A stretch of 59,143 nt of DNA, taken from the NCBI GenBank assembly GCA_003193925.1, contig PSPG01000004.1, positions 115,720 to 174,862 on the forward strand, in the 5' to 3' direction. Both the position numbers and the translations under genes were made by a program. This document shows, one piece after another, positions 1-8,701 of this stretch. Position 1 is the first letter of the stretch, and every line of letters begins with the position of its first letter. This DNA is from Candidatus Thalassarchaeum betae (GTDB lineage Archaea; Thermoplasmatota; Poseidoniia; Poseidoniales; Thalassarchaeaceae). Under the pieces are notes generated by a model, which searched no databases, was not told where the DNA came from, and saw only the letters and a program-made list of their open reading frames with translations.

Positions 1-1113
1 AGCCAGCAGGACGTTCATGTGACCGGGCATTCTGCCAGCGACCGGGTGGATGGCATAGGACACCTCGCAGTCAGCAGCCTCCATCATGTCGGCGAACTCC
101 TTGACTGCGTGCTGGCTCTGACTGACCGCCATCCCGTAGCCCGGGACAACGATGACCTTCTGAGCCCCGTCCAGCACCATCGCGACCTCCTCGGGGTCGC
201 TGCCTACCTTGGTGCGAGTCGGCTGATCCTTGTCGCCGGTCCCACCGAACGCCTTGAAAAGGACTTCTCGCAGGGTCCTGTTCATCGCCTTGCACATGAT
301 GAATGTGAGTATCAGACCGGCTGCGCCGACCATCGAACCGGCGATGATGAGGACGTTATTCCCAATCACGAAGCCAGTGAACGCAGCGGCGATTCCGGAC
401 AGCGAATTCAGCATACTTACTACTACAGGCATGTCGGCCCCGCCAATCGGGATGACGAAGAGGATGCCGAGCAGGCTGGAAAATCCCACTATGCCCCAGA
501 TGTAGGCCTTGTTTGAGGGCTCTTGGATGGTCATCCAGATAAGATAAAGGGAGCCAATCAGAAGCAGGAGCTTCACGGCGTTGAGCCAAGGGGGGCCCCA
601 AGTGGGGAATCTTAGCCACTTCTTGGTGAGAGGCACGACGAAACCGCCCTTGAGCTTCATCATCGCGACCAGTGAGCCGGTGAGGGTCATCCATCCGACC
701 AATCCCGACAGGCCGATGGCTACCCAGACGGCGTAGAGTTCGACGCCGGGTTCCGGGACATTTCCCTCCTCGAGTCTACGCAGGACCTCGGACAGGGCTA
801 CGAGTGCTGACGCACCTCCTCCGAAGCCGTTGAACAGCGCCACTAGCTCGGGCATTCCAGTCATCTCGATGCGAGTCGCCATCAGGGCACCGATCAGGGC
901 CCCTATGGCCAGCCCCCCGACAATCAGCTCCCAGCCGATTATCCCCTCTGAGTACATCCTAGCCACTGTGACCAGTACAGCGAGGAACATACCCATTGCA
1001 CCGATTCTGTTTCCCCGGGGGGCTGTCCTCGGACTGGAAAGCTGCTTGATCCCGAGGATGAAGAGGACGGCTGCCACCAGGTACCCGATATCCCACACCG
1101 CTGCGCTTACCAA
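1..1113 (-). CDS. pntB: NAD(P) transhydrogenase subunit beta, C-terminus cut by window edge
   Basis: Membrane and NADP(H)-binding subunit of the proton-translocating transhydrogenase, which uses the proton gradient to reduce NADP+ with NADH. 371 codons are visible; the family is about 460-480 residues, so the end of the NADP domain lies outside the window. Seen: many hydrophobic segments, then the conserved start of the NADP domain (VIVVPGYGMAV) and PVAGRMPGHMNVLLA. The frame opens with TTG at 1113, immediately after the pntA2 stop; a GTG at 1098 is an alternative start. It is the last gene of pntA1-pntA2-pntB. Family assignment is secure, the exact start is not. Confidence 0.95.
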   Translation of the reverse strand, partial: MVSAAVWDIGYLVAAVLFILGIKQLSSPRTAPRGNRIGAMGMFLAVLVTVARMYSEGIIGWELIVGGLAIGALIGALMATRIEMTGMPELVALFNGFGGGASALVALSEVLRRLEEGNVPEPGVELYAVWVAIGLSGLVGWMTLTGSLVAMMKLKGGFVVPLTKKWLRFPTWGPPWLNAVKLLLLIGSLYLIWMTIQEPSNKAYIWGIVGFSSLLGILFVIPIGGADMPVVVSMLNSLSGIAAAFTGFVIGNNVLIIAGSMVGAAGLILTFIMCKAMNRTLREVLFKAFGGTGDKDQPTRTKVGSDPEEVAMVLDGAQKVIVVPGYGMAVSQSQHAVKEFADMMEAADCEVSYAIHPVAGRMPGHMNVLLA

Positions 1114-1434
1114 TCACCCACCACCCTTGCGTCTCTTACCGGCGATCATCTCCAGCATCCTGTTGGTGACCATGAAGCCGCCAACGGCGTTGATGGTGGC
1201 CATGACCAGTGCTGCGAAGGCCAACCAGGCTGCAGTTCCCGGATCGCCGTCGTTGAAGGCGGTGTTGGACAGAATCAGAGCGCCGACGATGGTGATGCCG
1301 GAGATCGCGTTGGCACCGGACATCAACGGAGTGTGCAGAGTCGATGGGACCTTGCTGATGAGCTCGAAGCCGAGGAAGATGGCCAGGACGAAGACGGTGA
1401 TGCTTCCGACCAGTGCAGCGACAGTGAGGCTCAG
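1114..1434 (-). CDS. pntA2: NAD(P) transhydrogenase subunit alpha-2 (membrane part of alpha), probable CTG start
   Basis: Small membrane subunit equivalent to the C-terminal part of E. coli PntA. The frame carries the conserved core STLHTPLMSGANAISG and ends with MLEMIAGKRRKGGG. The first ATG/GTG/TTG in frame is a TTG at 1326, inside this core, which would delete the first membrane helix. The homologous helix (TVFVLAIFLGFELISKVPSTLHTP) is encoded upstream, and the frame stays open back to a TGA near the pntA1 end. A CTG at 1434 overlaps the pntA1 stop as CTGA and would give 106 residues, the usual size. I infer a coupled CTG start; a sequence error is the alternative. Confidence 0.85.
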   Translation of the reverse strand: MSLTVAALVGSITVFVLAIFLGFELISKVPSTLHTPLMSGANAISGITIVGALILSNTAFNDGDPGTAAWLAFAALVMATINAVGGFMVTNRMLEMIAGKRRKGGG

Positions 1435-2600
1435 TTGACCACCCCCGCCAGTCTGGACTGGTTCTCATGGATGACTCCGCCCATGCAGATTAGGACGCCA
1501 CCCATCCCCGCCACGTAGAATTCGGAGCCCTCCGGGGCGCCGACGATTACGTCGTCGTCCAAGTCGAGTCGCAGTTCACCCCCCTCGACGAGTGTGATGG
1601 CGAAGTTCGTCAGGTTGTTCGAGTACAGCATGCTCGCTGTGGATGCGATCAACCCGGGCAGGTTCTCGATTCCGATGATTTTGATCCCGTGCTCAACCAC
1701 GATCTTTCCAGGTCTGGTGAGCTCGCAGTTGCCGCCAACGTCAGCGTTCATGTCTACTATCACCGCGCCGTCCTTGAACGACTTGACTGCGCTAGTGGGT
1801 ACAGTGATTGGGGCGGGGCGGCCAAAGATGCGAGCGGTGGTAATGATGACATCAGCATTCTTGGCCACGTCGCAGACGGTATCGTTGACCCTCTGGATGA
1901 ACTCGGGAGTCAGGGGCTTAGCGTATCCCGACTCGTCCTCGAAGTCGTCCATGCCCTCGACCTCGATGAAACGTCCTCCGACGGACTCGATCTCCTCGGC
2001 GGCCGACTTCCTGACATCGGATGCGTAGACGACGCCGCCGAGGCGCTTGGCAGTGGCGATGGCCTGCAGTCCTGCCACGCCGCTGCCCATGATGACGAAC
2101 TTGGCGGGCTTGACGGTGCCCGCGCTCGTGGTCATCATAGGGATGACCTTCGAGATATGGGCAGCTCCCATCAGCACTGCTTTGTAGCCGGCGAGGTTAT
2201 CCTGACTGGAGTTAACGTCCATGGATTGGGCCCTAGAGAGCCTCCTGGGAATCATGTCCATGCTGAGCAGGGTGACTCCAGCAGCCATTGCTTCCCTCAC
2301 GCGCTCTGGGTGCCTGAACGGGTCTGCGACGCAAGCCAGCATCTGGCCTGGGCTCATCGAAGATGCGTCTGGCATGTGGATGGCGACGAGCAGGTCGGCT
2401 GACATCACCTCGTCTCGTGATACGATCTTAGCGCCCTTGGACTCATATTTCGAGTCAGGGTAATTGGAGCGTACGCCAGCCCCCGACTGGACCAGTACCT
2501 CGAAGCCCTCCTTGCCCAGCTTCCTCAACGAATTCGGAACTATCGCGACACGGTTCTCGCCATCCGGCTCCAGCAATACTCCGAGTCGCATTTCAGACAC
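1431..2600 (-). CDS. pntA1: NAD(P) transhydrogenase subunit alpha-1 (soluble NAD-binding part)
   Basis: 389-residue soluble NAD(H)-binding subunit, related to alanine dehydrogenase. Seen: N-terminal MRLGVLLEPDGENRVAIVP, the Rossmann glycine motif VIMGSGVAGLQA followed by AKRLGGVVYASDVR, and DVGGNCELTRPGKIV. The split of alpha into separate soluble and membrane genes is common in bacteria; E. coli has them fused. First gene of the pnt operon. Its upstream region (2601-2797) is shared with the divergent malate dehydrogenase and holds two inverted repeats. Starts at ATG 2600. Confidence 0.95.
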   Translation of the reverse strand: MSEMRLGVLLEPDGENRVAIVPNSLRKLGKEGFEVLVQSGAGVRSNYPDSKYESKGAKIVSRDEVMSADLLVAIHMPDASSMSPGQMLACVADPFRHPERVREAMAAGVTLLSMDMIPRRLSRAQSMDVNSSQDNLAGYKAVLMGAAHISKVIPMMTTSAGTVKPAKFVIMGSGVAGLQAIATAKRLGGVVYASDVRKSAAEEIESVGGRFIEVEGMDDFEDESGYAKPLTPEFIQRVNDTVCDVAKNADVIITTARIFGRPAPITVPTSAVKSFKDGAVIVDMNADVGGNCELTRPGKIVVEHGIKIIGIENLPGLIASTASMLYSNNLTNFAITLVEGGELRLDLDDDVIVGAPEGSEFYVAGMGGVLICMGGVIHENQSRLAGVVN

Positions 2601-2612
2601 TTTCCAACTGGA

Positions 2613-2673
2613 TGAGCCGTAGGCTCAACTTTCGACGGTTCTTTCGACTTGAGGGCGCTTATTGAAACCGTCG
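2613..2673. promoter_or_regulatory. Two inverted repeats in the pntA1/mdh divergent promoter region
   Basis: TGAGCC-GTA-GGCTCA (2613-2627) is a perfect 15-bp palindrome starting 13 bases upstream of the pntA1 start. A second pair, CGACGGTT (2633-2640) and AACCGTCG (2666-2673), has 8-bp arms 25 bases apart. They could bind a regulator or fold in the pnt leader RNA. No function is proven; the AT-richer stretch between the second pair (CTTATTGAAA) could be the pnt promoter element. Confidence 0.45.
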
Positions 2674-2797
2674 CCGAACCTTTCAGTCGAACAGCATCAG
2701 ATTGCTGGCAGAACGCTGATTGCGATGCAGTACTTGCTAATTCATGCATCACTAAGGCTAAGTCTGACACCGGCGGCGCTCAGACCGAGGTCGCTAC

Positions 2798-3736
2798 GTG
2801 TCGAGAGGCGCTAGGAAGGTCGCAGTGATCGGAGCGGGCAACGTGGGCGCTACCTGCGCATTCGTGCTCGCTCAGATGAATGTCGGTGAAATCGTGATGC
2901 TGGACATCTACGAGGGAGTTGCGAAGGGCAAGGCTCTCGACATGAGCCAGGGCGGGCAGATCCTCAACTACGACGGTAAGATAACCGGTACCAAGGACTA
3001 CATCGATATTGCCGGCGCCGATGTCGTGGTTGTCACCTCAGGCTTCCCGAGGCAGCCGGGCATGTCCAGAGAGGACCTGATCGGCAAGAACGCTGACATC
3101 ATCTCCGAGGTCGGAGACGGAATCAAGGGGCACGCACCTGACTCGGTGATCGTGATGGTGACCAATCCACTAGACCTGATGACCTACCATATGCAGAGGG
3201 TCACGGGCTTCCCCCACCACCGAGTCGTCGGACAGGCAGGAATCCTCGACTCGGCCAGAATGACCCACTTCGTCGCTCAGGAACTCGGTTGCAGCAACGA
3301 GGACGTGCAGGCGATGGTGCTCGGCGGGCACGGTGACACGATGGTGCCGCTGCCGCGATACACCACTGCAGGGGGCATCTCGATCACCCACCTGATGGAA
3401 GAGGAGACCATCGACGCCATCTGCGCGCGTACCGCCGCAGGCGGCGGCGAGATAGTCAAGCTCCTCGAGCACGGCAGTGCGTTCTACGCGCCCGGCAGTG
3501 CTGCCGCCATCATGGCAGAGTCTATCATCAACGACAGGAAGAGAATGCTGCCCTGCAGCGCCTACCTGACTGGCCAGTACGGCATGGAGGACATCTACAT
3601 CGGCGTGCCGGTAATTCTGGGCAGCGGCGGAGTAGAGCGAGTTGTCGAGTTGAAGCTAGAAGATTCGGAATTGTCGAGCCTGCAGGGCTCGGGCGCCTTC
3701 TACAAGGAGCAACTGAGTCAGATACTCGGATACTGA
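2798..3736 (+). CDS. mdh: Malate dehydrogenase (LDH/MDH superfamily)
   Basis: Oxidises L-malate to oxaloacetate with NAD(P). 312 residues, normal family size. Seen: Rossmann motif GAGNVG at 12-17; Asp36 after strand 2, which favours NAD; the loop PRQPGMSRED with Arg85, typical of malate rather than lactate specificity; NP at VTNPLD; substrate Arg154; and catalytic His178 in VLGGHGD. Start is GTG. It is transcribed away from the transhydrogenase operon. Assignment as malate dehydrogenase rests on the Arg85 loop. Confidence 0.93.
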   Translation: MSRGARKVAVIGAGNVGATCAFVLAQMNVGEIVMLDIYEGVAKGKALDMSQGGQILNYDGKITGTKDYIDIAGADVVVVTSGFPRQPGMSREDLIGKNADIISEVGDGIKGHAPDSVIVMVTNPLDLMTYHMQRVTGFPHHRVVGQAGILDSARMTHFVAQELGCSNEDVQAMVLGGHGDTMVPLPRYTTAGGISITHLMEEETIDAICARTAAGGGEIVKLLEHGSAFYAPGSAAAIMAESIINDRKRMLPCSAYLTGQYGMEDIYIGVPVILGSGGVERVVELKLEDSELSSLQGSGAFYKEQLSQILGY

Positions 3737-3757
3737 GTCCGCTGGATTCATTCGGAC

Positions 3758-4543
3758 GTGTCATCTGGGCAGGCCGTGGAACGACAGTGCGAGCACGTCC
3801 ACCTGGAGCACGACGGCAAGCTGTTGCTCGTGGACATGGACGGCAGCGGTCCGGGCATCCCGAAGAAGGGACGCACCGAGTGGGACGGGGGCGAGTTCCT
3901 GCTGAGGCTGCCGACGCCCGACGAGGCTCGGTCGATGGGCCTGACTTGGAAGGAGAGGAGGGTCAATCACTTCCGGCTCGGCACCGATGACCATCAAGTG
4001 ACTGTGGCCACGCCCGATATCATGTGGCCGGAGCACTGGGCATGGAAGGACGCGGTCATCAGCGACAGCGCGGTCGATCCGGTTGCTCGCGAGTCGGTCT
4101 ACAGGACAATGCACAGGGTCGTCAGCAAGGTCGTCATCACTAATCCGGACGGATGCATCCTGATGGCCAAGGTCACGAGGGGCTTCTTCACTGGCTGCTG
4201 GACGCTACCTGGCGGCTTCGTGGACTACGGCGAGCACCCACGCAAGGGTGCGGAGCGCGAAGCGCTGGAAGAACTGGGGATAAGCATCACGATCCCAGAT
4301 CCCAAGGGGGAATCGGGAGAAGCGGTTTCGGGGGACGACGGCGCACTGATCCAAGAGGCGATATTCCTCCAGGACGGAATCAACTGGATCTCGTTCACCT
4401 ATCGCTGCGAGGCCGATATCCCACCTGAAGACATAGTGCCGAAGGATGACGAAATCGAGGAAGCTCGCTGGTTCACGCCTGAGGAAGCGTTGGACAACGC
4501 GGTTTCTCTGTTCGACATCGAAGCGATACTGAGGATCAAATAA
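3758..4543 (+). CDS. Nudix hydrolase with N-terminal extension
   Basis: Hydrolyses a nucleoside diphosphate linked to another moiety; substrate not predictable. The Nudix box is complete at about residues 152-175: G-x5-E-x7-REALEELGI within GGFVDYGEHPRKGAER. The box is preceded by about 110 residues of unrecognised N-terminal sequence, and the 261-residue protein is longer than minimal Nudix enzymes of about 150. GTG start, 21 bases after the mdh stop, so possibly co-transcribed. ADP-ribose or NADH pyrophosphatase activity is possible, but the zinc-binding cysteines of NudC are not seen. Confidence 0.88.
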   Translation: MSSGQAVERQCEHVHLEHDGKLLLVDMDGSGPGIPKKGRTEWDGGEFLLRLPTPDEARSMGLTWKERRVNHFRLGTDDHQVTVATPDIMWPEHWAWKDAVISDSAVDPVARESVYRTMHRVVSKVVITNPDGCILMAKVTRGFFTGCWTLPGGFVDYGEHPRKGAEREALEELGISITIPDPKGESGEAVSGDDGALIQEAIFLQDGINWISFTYRCEADIPPEDIVPKDDEIEEARWFTPEEALDNAVSLFDIEAILRIK

Positions 4544-4562
4544 TTGCAGGCGGTCAATCAAG

Positions 4563-4640
4563 TGGTGGGCCCGCCAGGATTTGAACCTGGGTCTATTGGT
4601 CCCAAACCAACAAGCATAAGCCAGACTAACCCACGGGCCC
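4563..4640 (-). tRNA. tRNA-Pro (anticodon UGG), CCA encoded
   Basis: Read on the minus strand: acceptor arm GGGCCCG pairs with CGGGCCC; the T arm is CCAGG-TTCAAAT-CCTGG; the anticodon stem GTTGG/CCAAT encloses loop TTTGGGA, giving anticodon TGG. Discriminator A is followed by an encoded CCA (4563-4565). No intron is visible. The D arm is less regular and I did not resolve its pairing. Confidence 0.93.
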
Positions 4641-4677
4641 TGATGTCGTTCCACATGAAGGGCTCGCATGAAGGTTA

Positions 4678-5103
4678 CTAGAGCCATGACCAACTGTCGG
4701 CACTAGCGCGGATGAGCACTCCACCCAACTCGGCCTGACCGAGTATCTGCTCTGCTGAGGGCTCGTCGATGCCCTCCTTCCCGAGTTCTCTGGACAACGA
4801 CTTCAGCGTCAGCGTGCCATCACTCCCGGTCGATTGCCGCATGATCCTCTTGATTACCTCCGGACCGCCTCTCGTCACCTCGGCCACGACACTTCGCCTG
4901 CTCTCCTCGGCGGCTGTGCGTGACTCAACCTCTTGGCTGATCTGACGAGGCAGGTTGGAGGCTGCCACAGCCTCGGCCAGCTGCTCGGTCGAGTGGAACT
5001 CCCTGAGGGTCTTGCCCGAACCTGAGGAGCCACAACGGGGGCAATTGGCTATGGCGACCTTTCGAGCGCCGAAGGAGTTGCCGCACGAGCATTTGACTAG
5101 CAC
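4678..5103 (-). CDS. Zinc-ribbon protein of unknown function
   Basis: 141 residues from the GTG at 5103. The N-terminus is a zinc ribbon: C-x-C (KCSCG) followed about 16 residues later by C-x2-C (NCPRCG). The middle is charged and helical (EEVESRTAAEESRR type), and the C-terminus (LKSLSRELGKEGIDEPSAEQIL...GVLIRASADSWSW) looks like a winged-helix-type fold, but I cannot name it. The frame is open upstream to 5277, but starting at 5103 puts the ribbon at the N-terminus and leaves 109 bases for divergent promoters with the next gene. A nucleic-acid-binding role is only a guess. Confidence 0.7.
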   Translation of the reverse strand: MLVKCSCGNSFGARKVAIANCPRCGSSGSGKTLREFHSTEQLAEAVAASNLPRQISQEVESRTAAEESRRSVVAEVTRGGPEVIKRIMRQSTGSDGTLTLKSLSRELGKEGIDEPSAEQILGQAELGGVLIRASADSWSWL

Positions 5104-5212
5104 CCAAACCCGGTCCACGGAGGGTCTTGAAAATCCCGGTTCAAGAGGTTGTCTCGGTAGAAAGGCATCATTCCTAGGCCGATTTGATGTATCATCGGCC
5201 TCTGCGAGGTCC

Positions 5213-5491
5213 ATGCGCAAGCTGCGAATCGCAATCGGATGGGTGCTCGCAGTGGTGCTGATCGGGCTCTCTGCCAACAGCTTTGCATCAGAGGGTGATC
5301 TGACGACTGAGGCATGGGGTTTCCTGCTTCTGACGCCGCTCGCGCTGGCGATAGCGCTCAGTCCTACGGCTCCATGGGAGAACGATGCTACCGAGAGCGC
5401 TGAGCCCTGGGACGATGAGGATGAGAGTGAGAGCGGGGCGAAGGACGTGCCTGACCCTATCGAGGCTGGCTTCGACGTGCCGGTCCTGTAA
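5213..5491 (+). CDS. Small two-helix membrane protein with acidic tail
   Basis: 92 residues. MRKLRIAIGWVLAVVLIGLSANSFA is a signal-anchor or signal peptide, WGFLLLTPLALAIALSPTAPW a second hydrophobic segment, and the last 35 residues are strongly acidic (DDEDESESGAKDVPDP). No family recognised. The ATG at 5213 is chosen because the long upstream extension would overlap the divergent zinc-ribbon gene. Its TAA directly abuts the stop of the convergent aCPSF1 gene. Confidence 0.65.
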   Translation: MRKLRIAIGWVLAVVLIGLSANSFASEGDLTTEAWGFLLLTPLALAIALSPTAPWENDATESAEPWDDEDESESGAKDVPDPIEAGFDVPVL

Positions 5492-7408
5492 TCAGGACAA
5501 CCGCAGGGTCTCTAGGTTCGCGGGTGCGTAGGTCTGGACCCTGAACTTCTCCCTCAGACCCTGTCGGAAGGCGTTGCAGGTTTGGGGATCTCCGTGGTGG
5601 CAGATTATCTTCCTCGGAGTCGGGTTCAGAGCGTCGACGTAGTCGAATAACTGGTTCCTGTCGGAGTGGCCGCTGAACCCGTCAATGGTGACCATGTTGC
5701 ACCTGATGTCGATCATCAGCGTCTGACCCTTGTCCATGATCGGGACCTGTGCGTGACCCTGCTGCAAGCGCCTGCCTAGGGTTCCGGATGCCTGATAGCC
5801 GACGAAGCACAGGGTGTTGCCCGGTTCGGGCGCCCAGTGTTTGAAATACTCAACGATAGGGCCGCCCGTCATCATTCCGCTGGTCGCGAGGACGATGGAC
5901 GGGTTGGGATCGAGGAGGAGGGAGTCGCGCTGCTCCCTCGAGTCAACCTGCTTGAACCACGAAGAATTGAACGGATTCTCGGCCCCCCCCTTGAGCATCT
6001 GCCTGCGAAGATCACGATTCAGGAAATTCGGGTGGCTCGTGTGAATCGCGGTGGCTTCGGATATCATCCCGTCCAGCCAGACGGTGACAGGCTTCACTTT
6101 GCCCGACTTGAACAACTGGTCGATTGCTATCATTACCTCCTGTGAGCGGCCCACTGCGAAGACAGGGCAGAATATCTTGCCACCCCGGCCGACTGCATCC
6201 TGAATCAGGTCATGCAGCTCGTGGGTCGCCTGCTGCCTAGTGGGCTGCACGTCCTGGGGTCCGCCGTATGTCGACTCTATCACGAGCGTCTCGACCTTGG
6301 GGAACCTCACAGTTGCAGCGTCGAACAGCCACGATTTCTCGTACTTGATGTCACCGGAGAAGAGCAGCTTGTGCTCGCCCTTGCCCTCGCCTATCTGCAT
6401 GTAAACGCTGGATGAACCGAGGATGTGCCCGGCGTTCTCCATGGTCATCTTGATGTCAGGGGCTATGTCTGTCTTGTCACCCCAGTTGACATCGATGACG
6501 TGCTTGATGCACTCCTGGATGTCGGCCTTGGAGTAGGGTGCCTCGTTGCCCTCTGCCTGTGCGACCTTGATGTAGTCTATCTGCAGGAGTGTCATCAGGT
6601 CCCTAGTCGGAGGGGTGCAGTACACCGGACCCGTGTAGCCATACTTGAACAGGACCGGGAGCATCCCAATGTGGTCGATGTGGGCATGGGTGATCACAAC
6701 CGCGTCGAGATTCTCGAGCGGTAGCAACTCTGGCGCGGCGAAGAAGGGCTCGACCTCGCTACGATTGGTAGTGGGCTTGGCGCCGCAGTCGACCAGCACC
6801 TTGGACTCGTTCGTGGTCACCAGGTGCATGGACCTGCCAACTTCACGATAGGAGCCTAGAGCAGTGACTCGTACCCAAGGCTCGCCGAGTCGCTGGGTGC
6901 GGTATATCCGAGTCCCGAACTTCCTGAGCAGGGACTTCCTCTCGTCAGCCAGCTCCTTGCGATAGCGTCGGATGTCATGCTGGGTTCGGCTCCCTATAGC
7001 TGGAGCCCTGACGACATCGACCAACCAGCCTATCTGGTCCCTCAGGGCACGCACGTTAGAGCCCTTGGGGCCGACGGCAGAAGATGGATCGTCACACTCG
7101 AGTACAACTTGACTGAGAGCTGGGTCGAGCCAAATTTTGCGGACTTCTGCCTCGGCCGGAATCATCTGAGCGACAGCGTCGTGCACGGCCTTCTCGTCAG
7201 CTAGGATTTCACTGTGGGGCCTGATTACGACGCGTCGCTTGATTGTCTTGGCTATTCTCACGGTAAGATTGTTCCCTGAGCCTCCGAAGGCTGCGGGCTG
7301 CTTCGTCACGATGGCGATCGAACCCGCCTCGACATCGACCTCGTAGTCGACGTCGTCTGGTATCATCTTGGAGATCTTCTTCTTCAGCTCACTGAGCGTC
7401 AGGCGCAT
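5492..7408 (-). CDS. KH-domain beta-CASP ribonuclease aCPSF1 / FttA, transcription termination factor
   Basis: 638 residues, normal for archaeal aCPSF1. Order seen: N-terminal KH domains (about 1-150), a metallo-beta-lactamase domain with ITHAHIDHIGMLPVLF (HxHxDH) and FSGDIKYE, then beta-CASP motifs ESTYGG, VFAVGRSQEV, ATSGMMTGGPIVEYF, GFSGHSDRNQL and ICHHGDP. The family cleaves nascent RNA after U-rich stretches and terminates archaeal transcription (established for aCPSF1/FttA). It lies just downstream of the proteasome beta gene in the same direction, a gene order I recall from other euryarchaea. ATG start at 7408. Confidence 0.96.
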   Translation of the reverse strand: MRLTLSELKKKISKMIPDDVDYEVDVEAGSIAIVTKQPAAFGGSGNNLTVRIAKTIKRRVVIRPHSEILADEKAVHDAVAQMIPAEAEVRKIWLDPALSQVVLECDDPSSAVGPKGSNVRALRDQIGWLVDVVRAPAIGSRTQHDIRRYRKELADERKSLLRKFGTRIYRTQRLGEPWVRVTALGSYREVGRSMHLVTTNESKVLVDCGAKPTTNRSEVEPFFAAPELLPLENLDAVVITHAHIDHIGMLPVLFKYGYTGPVYCTPPTRDLMTLLQIDYIKVAQAEGNEAPYSKADIQECIKHVIDVNWGDKTDIAPDIKMTMENAGHILGSSSVYMQIGEGKGEHKLLFSGDIKYEKSWLFDAATVRFPKVETLVIESTYGGPQDVQPTRQQATHELHDLIQDAVGRGGKIFCPVFAVGRSQEVMIAIDQLFKSGKVKPVTVWLDGMISEATAIHTSHPNFLNRDLRRQMLKGGAENPFNSSWFKQVDSREQRDSLLLDPNPSIVLATSGMMTGGPIVEYFKHWAPEPGNTLCFVGYQASGTLGRRLQQGHAQVPIMDKGQTLMIDIRCNMVTIDGFSGHSDRNQLFDYVDALNPTPRKIICHHGDPQTCNAFRQGLREKFRVQTYAPANLETLRLS

Positions 7409-7486
7409 TCATTCACTTCCCTAGTAAACTCACGGCAGTACTTGTCTCCCCGAGAATGGGGGGCTGGCACTTGGCCGGGAGTGGAA

Positions 7487-8113
7487 TCAGATTCCGGATA
7501 AGAGGGCAGAGACCTCGTCTTCGGAGAGCAGGCAGAACCCGTCGCCGCTTGTGATGACGGCTAGGTCCATGCCATTGCCGCTCGCAGAGTCGCGCTGAGC
7601 GGATGCGAGCAGGGCCTTCGCTGCGACCTTGAGGGCCTCATCCCGGGACATTCCCTCGGAGAACTGGTCCTCAAGGACGCCGTACATGAAGGGGCTTCCC
7701 GAGCCAGTGGCGCAGTATATGTCTGGAATCGAGCCGCCGGCGGAGTCAATGCTGTACACGCTAGGCCCGGAGTCGTCGACTCCGACAATCAGGATCTGGA
7801 CGTAGTGGGCGCGACCGGCAAGGATGTTAGCAGTCAGTGTAGCAGCCCCCTTGACAGTCATCGAAGTGCCGTGCTTGAGCTCGTAAAGGCGCAACTCGGC
7901 GACGAGTGTCCGCGAGAGTGACTGAGCGTGACCGACGAGGCCGGCGGTAGTCAGAGCGATCGAGTTGGAGATGCGAAACAGTTTCTGAACGCGCTTGTTG
8001 ACGATGAAGTGGCCCATGGTGGCCCTGTGGTCGGCGCCAACTACGACTCCGCCATCGAAAGTGAGGCCTAAGGTGCTGGTGCCCGTCCTCACTACATCTG
8101 CGGTCTCGTTCAT
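7487..8113 (-). CDS. psmB: 20S proteasome beta subunit
   Basis: Catalytic subunit of the 20S proteasome, made with a propeptide. From the ATG at 8113 there are 11 propeptide residues ending in Gly11, then the nucleophile Thr12 (TG|TSTLGL). Asp28 (GADHRATMG) and Lys44 align with the catalytic Asp17 and Lys33 of the mature enzyme. 208 residues, normal size. The frame extends to a GTG at 8122, but AGGTGA sits 5 bases before the ATG at 8113, so I use the ATG. Directly upstream of aCPSF1 on the same strand. Confidence 0.96.
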   Translation of the reverse strand: MNETADVVRTGTSTLGLTFDGGVVVGADHRATMGHFIVNKRVQKLFRISNSIALTTAGLVGHAQSLSRTLVAELRLYELKHGTSMTVKGAATLTANILAGRAHYVQILIVGVDDSGPSVYSIDSAGGSIPDIYCATGSGSPFMYGVLEDQFSEGMSRDEALKVAAKALLASAQRDSASGNGMDLAVITSGDGFCLLSEDEVSALLSGI

Positions 8114-8278
8114 CGAAGTCACCTGCTGCGGCGAAGTCCCCAGCGAACCCGACTCGATTCGGGCCCCTTATCAATGCGACGGGGAAGGAGGCTGGATTAT
8201 CATTCAAAGCGCCGCAAACCACTTTTCCTCGCCAGTGCGGACCGCAGAAGTCAAGGCACGTGGTTCAGGCGATTGGGC

Positions 8279-8692
8279 GTGGCCAAGGATGAGGACAGAG
8301 GCCCACGCTGGATAGAGATGCCCAGCGTGCCTGAGGATACCGGCACGGCCGTGGAGCCGGGACAGGACTACCACGACCTGGGCGTTCGGTACCCCGATGC
8401 ACCCGTCTCGCGAGGCGTGGGCGACGCGATAGTCCACCGTGCCGTGCTTGACGATATCACCGGGGTTCCCATGGTGATGGACTGGGTCTCCGACGGGGAT
8501 CTCGTGATCGTCGAGATGAGCAGGCTCCTAAGCAGGGAGCTCGAGCTACAGACCGCGGTCGAGAGGATAAGGTGCTTCGTCGAGGACGACTTGTCAGGCG
8601 AGGTTGTCAGGCTGGGGGACTCGAGGCTGCTTCTGCTACCTGTGAACTTCAAGAGCACACGCAAGTCCGAGGACCGTCCCCTGTACCTCTGA
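8279..8692 (+). CDS. sepF: SepF-like cell-division / FtsZ-anchor protein
   Basis: C-terminal half fits archaeal SepF: DGDLVIVEMSRLLSRE, then a helix, then GEVVRLGDSRLLLLPVNF, matching the family pattern in which a strand-helix-strand dimer domain ends in ARLGDERLIVTP. SepF links FtsZ to the membrane in archaea and Gram-positive bacteria. The start is uncertain: GTG 8279 used here, ATG 8318 or ATG 8174 possible. A clear N-terminal membrane-targeting helix is not obvious with any of them. It shares an upstream region with psmB and is followed after 9 bases by the ZPR1 gene. Confidence 0.72.
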   Translation: MAKDEDRGPRWIEMPSVPEDTGTAVEPGQDYHDLGVRYPDAPVSRGVGDAIVHRAVLDDITGVPMVMDWVSDGDLVIVEMSRLLSRELELQTAVERIRCFVEDDLSGEVVRLGDSRLLLLPVNFKSTRKSEDRPLYL

Positions 8693-8701
8693 GGTGGCTC
8701 G

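Noticed and set aside
830..1438. Long open frame on the plus strand opposite pntB and pntA2
   Set aside because: The minus strand carries well-conserved transhydrogenase sequence; the plus frame has no family pattern and arises from codon bias.
4955..5212. N-terminal extension of the small membrane protein at 5213
   Set aside because: It would run antisense through the zinc-ribbon gene and hide the signal-anchor; the ATG at 5213 begins with it.
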